DNA of 64,000 nucleotides. Source: Caecitellus pseudoparvulus. Taxonomy: Eukaryota > Bigyra: Bicosoecida. The position numbers and the translations under genes are program-made. A model generated the notes under the pieces. The model was not told where the DNA came from, searched no databases, and saw only the letters and a program-made list of their open reading frames with translations. The stretch covers positions 62,001 through 126,000 of the forward strand of contig CBFFRQ010000031.1 in NCBI GenBank assembly GCA_965644315.1, in the 5' to 3' direction. Shown one piece after another: positions 21,801 through 31,626 of the stretch (position 1 is its first letter; each line of letters opens with the position of its first letter).

Positions 21801-24757
21801 CCTACGCGGGAGTCACGGCAGCGTATCCCCACGCCGCCTTCTTCGGATTTCCACTCCTGCCGTGGGCGGGCGGATTTCAGTGCCTGTCCAGCCACATTGA
21901 GTGTCTCTTTCAGTACTTCCTGCGGGGGCTGTGGCAATGTGCCGAGACCCTGGCGCCTGGCGTGGACTTCATGCGCAGCCCGGCGGCGCACGTCAGCCCC
22001 CAGCCCTTCCTGCGAGGCAAGCAGGAACACATCTTCAGCTTGGAAGGGCGCACTCTGTCAGGGGCGTGTACGCCGTACCTTTCAGCCAAGCCGCCTTACG
22101 CGGACCTCGTGAGCGAGCCCGAATCGCGACAAGCGCCGGGCTTCGAAGAAGCTGTCCTGCAAGTGGTTGGCATCTTGCACAAGGCAGGGCTGTGGCTGGG
22201 CACGCAGCCCTTTGCTGGGGAGGTCGCCTCTGCCAATGCCCATCACTACAACCTGTTCTTTGCGGAGGGGAACGCGTTTCAGCTGTGTGGGAATGTGCCC
22301 GGAATGTTGCGATCTCAGCGAAAGGCGGTCGCCTCTGCCCGACTGCTGCTCGATGCAGCTTGGCCGGAGGACATGGACCCTGCAACACTGCAACCTGGCG
22401 AGACGCCTGCCCAAGTCGTGGCAGCCATGGAAGTCGTAGCACAGGCGCTGGACGAGATGGGTCTTGCTCTGCTCGCCAGTGGCTTGAACACGGACGCCTT
22501 GGACACCTTCAACGAGTCCATGCAGCTGAAGCTGGACCTGTACGATGCAAGCGGGGGGGCGTCCCCGCAAGCCGCCAGTGCAGCCAATGGCAAGTACGTG
22601 TGGGTGACCTTGTCAGGTGTCATCGAGGCGGCCCTGAAGGTGAAACAGGCAGACGAGGCTCGCTCTGCGGCCGAAACGCAGCTTTGGGCCACGCAGGAAT
22701 GTGCAGGGCAAGGCGCTGACACCCTGTGGACTGCACTGTCGGCGTTCAACCTTGCCAGGGCGCAAGCCGTGGCGGAAGACCTGACCTCTGCGATCGCCGG
22801 CATGCGCCGTGCGCTTGAGATTGCGGAGAGCGCCGAAGCGGTTCAAGGAGATGCCTGCTGGTACCTCGCTGACGGCTCAGTGTGCGAAAGTGAGCCTGTA
22901 GCATGGGGCCCGCCACCTGCACTCTTCGGTCCATACTTTCCGCCAGCCTTTGTCGACCAGGCCGGCGCGTGCCGGGCTCTCGCTGCCCAGTGCCGGTGGC
23001 ATCTGGCAGAGCTGTACCACAGCACGTTCGACTTAAAGCGTGCCAGCGAGGCATTCCAGTGCGTGCTGCGTGGCTGCACCACCGACACAGCAGACGGCGC
23101 AGTCGCCGCTGCAGACTTGCACTGCGGTCACAGCGGCGTGCTGTGTAAGATGGAGGACCAAGATGCCGCCATGGCAGCCATGCAGAGCGCCCTGGAGCTC
23201 CGCGAAGCATGGCAAGGCCAGCTGTGCCCCCAGCACACTGCGCTGTGCTGTGGCATTGCAGTGCACTTTCTCACGTTCGTCTCAGACGCCCAGACTGCGA
23301 TTGACTTTGTCTCCCAGCACCTGTCGCTCATTGTGGCAGCCCTGGACCACTTGGATGCATTCCTCGGGCCAGATGAGCTCGAGGACGACGAGGTGCTGCC
23401 CGAGCCTGAGCCTGCAGATGATGCGTCCTCCGTGTCCTCCTCAGGCTCGACTTCAGACACTCAAACCAGGGCAGTTGCAGACCGTGGAGCTGCCAATAGC
23501 CTGGCACACGGCCTTCTCGGACAGTCTGCCCTGGCAGCCGTCATGGAGGGTGATGAAGATGCCTCCGACAGCGACGAAGACGGAGGTTCCACCGCGTCAG
23601 GCTCTGAGAGTGGAGATTCCCAACGTGCTCCTCGTGGAATGACAGCCTGTGCACTGATGGAAGCCTTGCGTCCCCCCGGACACGTCCAGCACACGGCGGC
23701 TGAGGTGCTGCATGTGCAGGCGGACGCAGAGGAAGCGCTGGCCGCGCTGCTGTGGCAAGTTGGGGCTGACTCCCTGCGCACAGCAGACCGCAGCATGCTG
23801 CAGACGTGCCGCCTGGCCCTGCTGCGGCAGGCGTCTCAGCTGTGGTACACGCTGGGCGTGGCGGTGGCTCACGCGGGCGGACTGCCAGCGCCGCCCGGCC
23901 CCCTGCAGCAGCTGCATGAGGTGTCTTCCCAGCCCACCCCGCCTGGTGAGTCTGCTCAGGTGCCGAGTGGCGGACAGGAGGCAGGCCAACCTGAGGCTGC
24001 GCAGGCCACCTCCATGACTCTGGCTTGCTTGGCGGCAGCGGTGCAGACAGAACTCCAAGTGCAGCAGGGAACTATCGCAGAGGAGTACTGCAGTCAGCGC
24101 ACGCTTGTCTGTGCGCTTGTGCGCGCCGCCCACTTGCTGTTCTCCGCTGTGGGCGAAGCGGCGATCGCGCGGGACGTTGCCCAACTGGCGTCGAACCTGC
24201 TTCGCCGCAGTCCAGCCCTGAGGGCAGCCACCAGCCGAGATGTCAGCCCTGCCAGCCATGCAGTGGCAGCCGACGTGCTGATGCACTTGGGCTCTATGTC
24301 TGAGGCAAAGGCAGTCGTGCGCCACAGCCTGGAAGCTTTGAAGGAGGCGCGGGACTCCATTGACACTCGCGACGGCGTGGACATTGTGCAGGCCATGCAG
24401 CCGATGAGCGTGCTGAGCCAGATGGAGGCCATGCTGCTCATGCACCTGGCGCGCATGTTGGAAGTGGATGAGCCAGATGCCTGCTTGCTGACCCTCAAAG
24501 CAGCCAAGGGCCTGCTAGAGGAGTACGTGTCCCCTGCGACGCCCCACCCGGCGCGGCTGTTCCCGTGGGACCAGCGCATCGTGGCCTTGACGACAGAGCT
24601 GGGCCGGAAGTATGAGGAAATGGGCGACGCCGTGAACGCTTTGCATTTCCGCCGCGTGGCGGCGGTCCTGTGTGAGCAGCGGGATGTGGAGGATGAAGAC
24701 ATCGCCTGGGCGCCAACGGCTGCCGAGCGAGCTGCTGCTCGTGCTGGCGTGTGGTGA
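18872..24757 (+). CDS. Giant helical (TPR-like) repeat protein of unknown function
   Basis: A single uninterrupted frame of 1961 aa, the longest intron-free gene in the window. The start ATG 18872 is followed by a helical N-terminus with a coiled-coil-like stretch (WNTCQEAMVKLKEQEANFQYD). Much of the length is Ala/Leu/Gln-rich alpha-helix. Several segments have TPR character, for example around residues 1190-1330 (GLALLASGLNTDALDTFNES; ARAQAVAEDLTSAIAGMRRALEIAESAE). An acidic Ser-rich linker lies at about 1490-1590 (DDEVLPEPEPADDASSVSS; GDEDASDSDEDGG). No enzyme motif, signal peptide or membrane segment is visible. A scaffolding role is a guess from composition. It may be a lineage-specific protein. 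Confidence 0.75.
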   Translation: MAAASPPSHAEATALAGLQTEFRQLAASWNTCQEAMVKLKEQEANFQYDTQKRQHLESELERLPRDYSQCTLALLDAVFHCIVADVRVEACTPHTAAELAQLRLQDSLAAIDDGVPDLNDLRAVAQAVRTIADQLALHAQVCPLAAAASCEAYDVALERLRVACAPGALPAADAVDNLQAKGMIAALFPGHICGGLEVALRAYESCLALEVEQGDGEAEFRRLRELASTAASQCALPVACHYLERLAAVQRKALQGASVTAEVHVGLDPGEQVTWARWLRMVHQRCTLLLQHVAFLNDPAAVCAQAGLALSEVEAVLNLPFCLDHRPGHDASPRAEMLACLDAMAAQVRESLSAVAELLPEPLQASAEASLVQRCVDDVTAWLQLVDSVVDDCAALQEARRSVKAGRPKQHTDMLRATMRALQVAAGKLRAALEIPQVKELLLRIDEKHAGLTVDLAEALGADEDSAEVAQLLEGQLKQLMSGEDALTEAMLATKLPPGEGDTGRRLQLAKARQALLFGLRCSSAWCTAERWDSASAIITDVAQYLVHQGHQSVEWRSDSLSTLEATVLSSMAWMQLARAQQAQGHHMAFFNTLSEKVLPQLTAELSAQEEAVFAAAASSGDHGALLAAAVWHCGQDLARGALESLARRTMNTYDVRQLEVSYAQLAPQVDALGAWRGRAEQLADLHDAWQAWHGTDPGSQSAPMSPAGEGPPPFSLATSTAFLWKLPAAPQECTCAAAQPAFLAGLVKCRAAQATLAKSHGRVPAQDTRQAMPALPECDTSALQEGHRQLWGAASALVSSFAEPPAGGTAEDWPFPLWGFECLALAVTFGMAVQAASWDDILRLATAGLSMANTDTVQGSARLQLAVGQLHLAAVRGLSRVKGPGEALGFASDTAQRLEVLTQAAMQALLDQEDGGAGDADLAKAGRLACHLQALHIAALADLAHLHALTVDEAGSGNPVGAALQQCMRFVDKYCPYAGVTAAYPHAAFFGFPLLPWAGGFQCLSSHIECLFQYFLRGLWQCAETLAPGVDFMRSPAAHVSPQPFLRGKQEHIFSLEGRTLSGACTPYLSAKPPYADLVSEPESRQAPGFEEAVLQVVGILHKAGLWLGTQPFAGEVASANAHHYNLFFAEGNAFQLCGNVPGMLRSQRKAVASARLLLDAAWPEDMDPATLQPGETPAQVVAAMEVVAQALDEMGLALLASGLNTDALDTFNESMQLKLDLYDASGGASPQAASAANGKYVWVTLSGVIEAALKVKQADEARSAAETQLWATQECAGQGADTLWTALSAFNLARAQAVAEDLTSAIAGMRRALEIAESAEAVQGDACWYLADGSVCESEPVAWGPPPALFGPYFPPAFVDQAGACRALAAQCRWHLAELYHSTFDLKRASEAFQCVLRGCTTDTADGAVAAADLHCGHSGVLCKMEDQDAAMAAMQSALELREAWQGQLCPQHTALCCGIAVHFLTFVSDAQTAIDFVSQHLSLIVAALDHLDAFLGPDELEDDEVLPEPEPADDASSVSSSGSTSDTQTRAVADRGAANSLAHGLLGQSALAAVMEGDEDASDSDEDGGSTASGSESGDSQRAPRGMTACALMEALRPPGHVQHTAAEVLHVQADAEEALAALLWQVGADSLRTADRSMLQTCRLALLRQASQLWYTLGVAVAHAGGLPAPPGPLQQLHEVSSQPTPPGESAQVPSGGQEAGQPEAAQATSMTLACLAAAVQTELQVQQGTIAEEYCSQRTLVCALVRAAHLLFSAVGEAAIARDVAQLASNLLRRSPALRAATSRDVSPASHAVAADVLMHLGSMSEAKAVVRHSLEALKEARDSIDTRDGVDIVQAMQPMSVLSQMEAMLLMHLARMLEVDEPDACLLTLKAAKGLLEEYVSPATPHPARLFPWDQRIVALTTELGRKYEEMGDAVNALHFRRVAAVLCEQRDVEDEDIAWAPTAAERAAARAGVW

Positions 24758-25104
24758 ACGCCCCCTGCACCGCGCGCCTCCGCCGTCGGGCACTGACACA
24801 GGTAGAACACGGTGAACTTGACACATACATAATTCAGTTTGGTGGGTTACAACGTGTCGTAGGGGGCGCACTGGCAGGGTCCAACCGCACCCTGCAAGCT
24901 GCAGGACCACTGCAACTGAGCAGCACCACCACCTTGCCTGCGTGTGCGCATCGCACCCACCGTTGAAGTGGGGGGTCCATGAAAGCTTCAACTGTGGTGT
25001 TCTGTTGGAAGGTTGCAGCTTTCGTTGGACTCTGATCGCCCAATTGCCCTTTGAAGCTGCTGAAAGGTCCTGGAGGGGCAGCTGCGGAAATCGATTCGGT
25101 GCCC
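24758..25104. other. Intergenic region, tandem genes
   Basis: 347 bp between the giant repeat protein and the DOT1-like gene. It holds the promoter-like element at 25083-25093; nothing else is evident. Confidence 0.45.
25083..25093 (+). promoter_or_regulatory. TGCGGAAATTG element, one mismatch
   Basis: Reads TGCGGAAATCG, ending 11 bp before the ATG at 25105 of the DOT1-like gene. Confidence 0.5.
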
Positions 25105-27736
25105 ATGGCCGGCAGTGCCAAACCAGGCATGGAGCTGGATCTAAGCCGTGTCTTGAGATGCCTCACAGCCAGTGGACTAAGTACACTTGGATCGGATGTA
25201 TTGGGGGGTACGTAACGTGCGTCCTCCGTACTTTCCGGGTGCTCACATGCAAAAGCCACTGTCCCTTTCAGCAGGACCAGAGCAGGAGCAAGTGCACACT
25301 GTTCAAGCAACGGGCGCCCGAAGCCACGTGCACACACCCCCACGTGCCGTAGCCCAGACCTCTTTCACCACCCCTGCATCTTCCCAGTCCATGGACGGCG
25401 AGAGCATCTGCAGTGAGCAGGCCATCGACGAGTGCCACCCAGCGCTGGTGCTGAGCGAGCAGGCGCTGGAGCACCTGGGCTTGCAGAAGCACTTCAAGGA
25501 GGACGGCTTTTCCACCGAAACTCAGCATGAAAAAGGCTCCCTGCGCGCAGGCCGTGCGGCACACAACGTCCTGCACAGGGTCGCCTTCCTCACGGGACTG
25601 GGGCCTGGGGATGTGCTGCTTGATGTTGGGCATGGGGATGGCTTCCCCCCCCTCGGCCTGGCACACATGACGGGCTGCTTTGCAGTCGGCATTGAGTTGG
25701 TGCCAGTACGGTTCGGTCACTCTGTCGCGCTGGCCCGGCGCATGCGCCATGAGGTTTGCGCTCGTGCTGGCCTTCCCATTTCGACACCACCTGCAGACGA
25801 CACCCCGCCCAGCCCGTGGCTGTGCTTGCCACCAGGGCTGCCACATCAAGTGGCCAAGAGAGTCTCTTCGGTTGAGAGTGGGCAAGTTGCCATGTATGAG
25901 CGTTGGCTGCCCGGCATCCAAGCGCTGCTTTTGAGCGGCGCGGTGCCGCACGTCGTCTCGGCAAACACCAAGCGGCGCCAGCGCGTCCTTTCCCTGGCCA
26001 AGGCTAGGACCCATGCACTGCATATCGCCTGGCAGTTCCGACTGCGCAATTCTTGCGTGCCCCAGCACGTGCGGCTGGGGAGTGAAGCAGGTGCTGCAGG
26101 TGGGGCGGCCAACCGGCCAAGTGCTCCGGCGCAGAACGCAAGCCCCAAGGACGGTGACCGCCAAAGTCCTGCAGCTGAGCGCGATGCCGTGAGAGCACCT
26201 GCTATATTAGTGGACTCTGCCACTCCAGTTGTTAGAAGAAGGCCGACTCGGGGCACCCTCGCGCTTGTGCATCCAGTTGAACGCGAGCGGACTGTTGGCC
26301 GGCAGTTCCACGCACCGGTGGAACGGGCCCTGCAGCAGCGGCTTGCAGCGCACTCCTTGGTTCCCCTTTACAGAAGCACGGCTCAAGGAGCACCCCTGGG
26401 CGCTTTCAGTGACAGTGACGAGGAGGGGGTAGCCGAGGGTGCCCCTCCCAGTCAAGACGTGGCTGCGTACAGTCGCCGGTGGCAGCGGTGGACTATGTTG
26501 ACTGAACGAGAGTTTTGGGCGGGCCAAAGCAGCCACCGCCTCCCTGCTCTCCCGGGCATGACAACGCCAGCCTCTGAACCCTCCACACCGCAGCAGTCCG
26601 CCAGTGACAGCAGCGTGGGAAACGGCACCAAGCACTCCTTTGGTGGACTGCTGCTCATGCCGCCGCTCCGCGAACGCTCTGCGCCGAGAAAGGCAAAAGA
26701 AAGACACGGAGCGGTTGGTTCCGGTGCCACATGGCCAAATCCTGCCGCGCACAGCTCCGAGGTTGTTTCCAGCCGCCCAACGCTTCCACCGCCTCCCCTG
26801 TCACCTCCACCGCCGGTGCCTGCTTGGCCCTTGACTCCCCTGTCCGACCATGAGCCGTGGGAGTTTGCCTTTCCGACCCGAACCAGCGCACCAGACTGCT
26901 GCGAATCCCTGCCCGCCACGCTGCTGCTTCGTGGTCTGCCCTCTCTGCAGCGCGGCAGTGCAGAGTGGGAGGCAGCACAGCTTGCTCTGCAGACAGCAAC
27001 GCGGCCTTTGCATGAGCGTGTGGCGTTGCTGAACGGCAATGCGCTTCTAGATGGCCCAGGTGACTTGCACCCTTCCATCTTGGGGGTTTGCCGAGTCGTC
27101 TTCTGCAACAATTACAACAGCTTCTGGACCCAAGACAGGTACGGCCTGCGCTGCCGCCGGAGCAAACCAATGCCCACACAGCCGCCCCTCTCCCTGTGCA
27201 GATTCCAGAGCAAGCTCTTCCTGAAGCTCACGCGATTCATGCGGCGGGGCTCCTGCCTCGTCAGCTGCACTCAGTTCTTGGGGCGGAGGTCCGCTGAGGG
27301 CATTGTGGTGGACCGCATGCTGGATGCGGGGGACAACGAACGGTACACCACCGCCAACCTGGCAGTCATGGTGCATGGGGGCAAACCTGCATGTGGTTGG
27401 CAGTGTGTTGACCATGCCCTGGCTCTGCAGCAGTGGAAGGAGGGGGCCTTGCCTGCCACAGAGGCTCGAGTGCGGGCGGCGCTGGCTGCGGCTGACGCGG
27501 AGGGTGGCGTGGAGGAGCTCACAGAGCTGGCACACGCCGTGTGTGAGCAAGTGTGGCTCGCAGGATCTGCCTCGCCCGAGTTCGCTGAGATTCGGCGCCG
27601 TGCAGGGGGCTGGAAGAGGGGCGACGTGGAGGAGCCGTGGCAGCACCAGGTGGGCCAGCCTTCGCGCCTGCCGTCTCGCAGTGTCCTGCGCATGCACAGG
27701 GGTCTCAAACGGCGCAGGACCCCCCTCAAGACGTAG
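25105..27736 (+). CDS. DOT1-like histone H3K79 methyltransferase, with long insertion
   Basis: I read exon 1 as 25105-25204, a roughly 70-bp intron ending in CCCTTTCAG, a second exon to 27138, a 63-bp intron (27139-27201), and a last exon to 27736. SAM motif I is DVLLDVGHGDGFPPLGLA followed by VGIELVPVRF. The DOT1 hallmark Asn-Asn is in VFCNNYNSFW, followed after the last splice by FQSKLFLKLTRFMRRGSCLVS (key residues F, F, L, G), as in the DOT1 segment NN-F...RF..mkeGgriVS. In known DOT1 enzymes these motifs are under 100 residues apart; here about 450 residues of low-complexity Pro/Ser/Arg sequence intervene. The C-terminus is basic (RGLKRRRTPLKT). DOT1 methylates histone H3 Lys79. Family call is moderate because of the insertion. 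Confidence 0.55.
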
Positions 27737-27886
27737 TCCCTTTTGCATAACGCACTTGCAGCACCCCACGCGCCTCAATTTACATCCTACGTTCTCCCAC
27801 CGACCTCGCACGGACGCTGCTTGGGCTCGATGTGATGCACGAGGCACACCCGGGCCTCCCGCACGCCACCTGCTTCCAAACCCAAC

Positions 27887-28933
27887 ATGGCCAGTGCGGC
27901 CACGGGCACCATCGCAGCACTGCAAAGTGCTCGTTGCAAGAGTCTCTCTGCGCTCATGCGGGCCATGGACGTCGTGGCTCCCCGTGAACTGGCTGGGTCA
28001 TGGTGAGGGTGCGCCAAATCCCGCACACCACGCCTGCCGGCACACCGCCCCCCCCTGCACTCCAGGGACAACGTCGGGCTCTTGCTTGACACACCATCAC
28101 ACGCACAAGGGGGAAAGTACAGCGTGCTCGTCACGAACGACCTGACCGAGAAAGTGGCGCAGGAAGCCATCGCCAAGGCCGTCCACGCTGTCGTCACGTA
28201 CCACCCGACACCCTTTCGAAGCATGAAGCGCATTTCTCGTGAGAGCCACACGAGCAGGGTGGTGCTGTCCATGCTCCACCACGGCATTGCTGTGTACGCC
28301 CCTCACACTGGACTGGATGGCTGCCCAGGCGGCATCAACGACTGGCTGCTGTCGGCGTTCCCCACTGGCACCATCGCGGCCCTGAAGCCTGCACCTATCC
28401 CACGCACGCTGGCTCACCTGCCCACAGCTGAAGAGACGACATTCCCCAGTCCCGTGGACTGCCTGGCCGCGACGCCTGCCACCGCGCCGTGTGGAGACGG
28501 CCGCATCCTCACCCTTGCCTCGCCCATGACCTTGGCAGACGCTGTCGCGGCAGTGAAGGAGCACCTTGCCCTTTCGTCAGTGCAGCTGGCGCCTAGCACA
28601 GCTGTGCTTGGAGATGCCCCCATCACGCCCCAGTCTGCCATGGAGGCTGCCGGTGGCTTGGCAGTCAGCACCATCGCTGTCTGCGCAGGATCGGGCGCCA
28701 GCATGCTGCAGGGTGTCTCTGCTGATTTGCTCCTGACAGGGGAGATGAGCCACCATGAAGTGCTTCAGGTCACTGCACAGGGCAGCAGCGTTATCCTCAC
28801 CAACCACTCCAACAGCGAGCGGGGCTACTTGCCCATCCTTGCGCAGCGCCTGCAGGCTCAGTGGGACTGTCCAGGGGTAGAACTTGACGTCCACGTGACA
28901 GCTGTGGATGCAGATCCGCTCGTAGCGGTGTGA
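27887..28933 (+). CDS. NIF3/GTP-cyclohydrolase-I-type-2 family protein
   Basis: Exons 27887-28002 and 28066-28933 (63-bp intron, phase 2) give 327 aa. The splice creates the signature Trp in LAGSWDNVGLLLDTPS, then VTNDLTEKVAQEAI, VTYHPTPFRSMKRI, GIAVYAPHTGLDGCPGGINDWL, and in the C-terminal half LLTGEMSHHEVLQV and NHSNSERGYL. These carry the conserved His, Asp and Glu residues that bind a dinuclear metal centre in NIF3/YbgI proteins. They are widespread but their substrate is unresolved; the YqfO-like middle insertion is present only in reduced form. Tandem downstream of the DOT1-like gene (about 150 bp), with no copy of the recurrent element found in front. Confidence 0.85.
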
Positions 28934-29245
28934 TGTGGGTTCTTGGGAGTGCGCAGCATGCGACTCTTCCTCTTGCAGGGCTCAGGGTACAGCCTTGACC
29001 ATCGACACGGTAGCAACTCAATGCACGGCACAAAAACCCGACTCTTGGCACGCTGGCCTCCACTTCAGTCTGATCGCCCACCCCGCTGCTCCGGCACAGC
29101 TACGCGTTCCCCCTTGCGCACGGCAACTTGCAAACGTAGCAGGAGCGGTTGAGCCACCAACGCTTGACCCGTGTGCTAGCCCGAAGACTGGGGATCCCTG
29201 CTCGCATGCCTCATCGTTCCTCATAGACAAATCGGCGTGTCCTTC
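28934..29245. other. Intergenic region, tandem genes
   Basis: 312 bp between NIF3-family and RasGEF genes. No gene or recognisable element seen. Confidence 0.4.
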
Positions 29246-31615
29246 ATGTCTTCATTCGTCAACCCCTTTGCTGACCCGGAGCCTGCAGCGGCACCTTCTG
29301 CAGCCGCCGAAGCACCTACGCGGAGCAGCTCGATTTCCGCATCCATGCCGCGCGGCCACAGCTCAAGCTCCCTGCCTACGCTTCCGCCAGGGCGAACTGA
29401 TAGCCTGTCGGAGCAAGTCAGTCATGCTCGCCCCCACGAAGAACGCCGAGTCCTCCTGGGCATGATTGCGCAGCACCTTGAGTCTGAGGGCTTGCACACA
29501 GCAGCAGGCGTGCTGCGCAACGACTACCAGTCACTGCACGGTGGGGCAGCCTTCTCAGAGGTGAAGCGGGACCGACGGGGTTCAGGAGGCGTGGGCTTGC
29601 TGCAGGTGGTGTCTGGCCGGCTCCCAGCCCCCCACGCACCGACACCCTCTCCACGGGAGCGGTCGCACTCGGGCAGCTCCCGAGCCTTCACCTCCACACC
29701 CCCAGCACCAGCCCCCTCCACCCTCGTCGCACCCACTGCCTTGGCAGGGGAGGGCATGTCCCTTGGCAGTGGAATTTCCCTTATGGACGCGCTGACGGGT
29801 GCAGGAGGCGTGGCGGCCGCTTTCGGCTCCGCTGCGGGTGGCCGCCGCATGCGCATGGACACGGAGGGCGAGGAGGGCGCAGAGGTCATTGTGCCGTCTC
29901 CCCAGCCCTGTCCGGACGTCAAGTGGGACACCAGCACGGGGCAGGCCATGCGCACTCGCGCCTCCGACGGCGTCGGCGCGACAGTGCACGTCATCAAGGC
30001 GGCGCCACTCCGCGCCACGCTGGAGCACGTGGCAGTGGCCATCGTCACTTCAGACCAGAGCAGGGAGTGCGGCACTACATCCTCAGGTGTGCCCATCATT
30101 GTCGGACCCAGTGGGGAAGACCTCCTCCTGGCTGACCTGTTCTTCACAGCCGCCCCTCGCCTGCTGCGCAAGGCTTCACGGCGGCCAGGCGTGCACAGCC
30201 CGTGGGGGGTCCTCCTGGCCGAAGTCAAGGAGTGGCTGGCCGACCTTGTGCAGCAGCAAGAGCCAGCAGGGGGCATTCTGGTCCTGGGCCTGCTCCGCTT
30301 CTTCCTTGTGCGGCACCTGCCACGCGTGGGCGCTGCCAACGCCCCGGAGGCCCTGCTGGCTGTGCACAGCATCCTGACGTCCACAGCACAGCACATGCCG
30401 ACGTGGGCAGGTGCGCCAGGCACGCGCAGTGCCACGCTGCGTGGTCTGCAGGACGTCACAGATGCCCTCAAGCAGGCGGCAGCGGAGGCTGGCTCCAGCA
30501 GGGCTGCGCCAAACGGGCCTCCCATGCCAGACCTCCTCACGGCCAGCGTGCGATCGCCCTGGCACAGGCTGGCCTCGGGGCCGGGGGCATGGATGCAAGT
30601 GCCCCCCGCCTCGCTCGCTGCTGCCTGGACGCTGTCTGAGCACATGCTCTTTTGCTCCATCCCCACCTCCGAGTGGCTGGCAGGGGGCTGGGATGACCCG
30701 CGCTGGCACCATGGCGCAGACGCCATCTTGCGCTTCGTGGACCGGTACCAGTCCATCGCGCTGTGGGCCGCGAACCAGGTCCTGTGGGCCGCCCCTGCGG
30801 GTGCAGGCATCGCAGCAACGCTGCATGACCTGGGCGGGCCTGCCGACCGCGCAGCCATGGTGGTGCGCCTTGTGGCGCTGGGCCAGGCCCTGTACAAGCT
30901 GCGCAACTTCTCAGCAGTGTCGGCGCTGCTGACTGGCCTGCGCCTGAAGGGGCTTCCAGAGCTGCTGCATGTGACGTGGAGCAAAGTGCCGCGCAGCACC
31001 ACGGCGGCCATCGCCAGCCTCTCCAAGATAGTCTCGGATGAGGGGCAGTATAAACTGTACCACGTGGCGACTCAGAGCGTGGAACCACAGCAAGCCCTCG
31101 TTCCGCACCTGGCGCCTCACACATCTGCCCTGACGCTTCTGGCCGGCAGCCACGTGCCAGACCGCCTGAACCGCAGTGGCGGCAACTACGACGACTCCAA
31201 GGGCGCCAAGGGGCCACCCTGCTTGCACCTGCACAAATGGCGCAATGTGTGGATGGAGGTGTTGGGGCGTCTCGTGGACTGGCAGTCTCGCAGGTATACG
31301 GATGCAGAGCTGCAGGGTGGTCCAGCCGTCCTAGGGCCCCTCGTCCACTTGCTAGGGGGCGACTTGCGTCGGTACCGCTTCCAGTTTGACGAAGATCGTG
31401 CCGCTGCCTTGCAGGAGCTAGTGAGGGTGGCAGAGCTGCTGGAGCCACCCGCACCTCCCACTCCCCCGCCAGCTGTCGTGTACGAAGACGACTATGACGA
31501 GTCGGTCAGTGCAGCAGGGCAGTCTGGCGCGGTGGAACAGGCGCCAGGGGTGGTGGATGATGACAGCGAGGAGGAGCGGCCGTGGTACAGCGACGCCTTC
31601 GTCATTACCGAGTGA
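29246..31615 (+). CDS. LisH-containing RasGEF (Cdc25-type exchange factor)
   Basis: Single exon, 789 aa from ATG 29246. Residues about 70-95 (LLGMIAQHLESEGLHTAAGV) fit a LisH dimerisation motif. A RasGEF N-terminal-like region follows (about 290-380; SPWGVLLAEVKEWLADLV). The catalytic Cdc25 domain spans roughly 465-700: WLAGGWDDPRW, ILRFVDRYQSIALWAANQVL, RAAMVVRLVALGQALYKLRN, FSAVSALLTGLRLKGLPEL, TWSKVP, and a GNY...PPCLHLHKWRN end. It would load GTP on a Ras-like GTPase. The tail is acidic. LisH-RasGEF combinations are known in amoebozoans. The Asn and Leu positions of the helical hairpin appear kept, so activity is plausible. Confidence 0.78.
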   Translation: MSSFVNPFADPEPAAAPSAAAEAPTRSSSISASMPRGHSSSSLPTLPPGRTDSLSEQVSHARPHEERRVLLGMIAQHLESEGLHTAAGVLRNDYQSLHGGAAFSEVKRDRRGSGGVGLLQVVSGRLPAPHAPTPSPRERSHSGSSRAFTSTPPAPAPSTLVAPTALAGEGMSLGSGISLMDALTGAGGVAAAFGSAAGGRRMRMDTEGEEGAEVIVPSPQPCPDVKWDTSTGQAMRTRASDGVGATVHVIKAAPLRATLEHVAVAIVTSDQSRECGTTSSGVPIIVGPSGEDLLLADLFFTAAPRLLRKASRRPGVHSPWGVLLAEVKEWLADLVQQQEPAGGILVLGLLRFFLVRHLPRVGAANAPEALLAVHSILTSTAQHMPTWAGAPGTRSATLRGLQDVTDALKQAAAEAGSSRAAPNGPPMPDLLTASVRSPWHRLASGPGAWMQVPPASLAAAWTLSEHMLFCSIPTSEWLAGGWDDPRWHHGADAILRFVDRYQSIALWAANQVLWAAPAGAGIAATLHDLGGPADRAAMVVRLVALGQALYKLRNFSAVSALLTGLRLKGLPELLHVTWSKVPRSTTAAIASLSKIVSDEGQYKLYHVATQSVEPQQALVPHLAPHTSALTLLAGSHVPDRLNRSGGNYDDSKGAKGPPCLHLHKWRNVWMEVLGRLVDWQSRRYTDAELQGGPAVLGPLVHLLGGDLRRYRFQFDEDRAAALQELVRVAELLEPPAPPTPPPAVVYEDDYDESVSAAGQSGAVEQAPGVVDDDSEEERPWYSDAFVITE

Positions 31616-31626
31616 CGCGCAATGCA

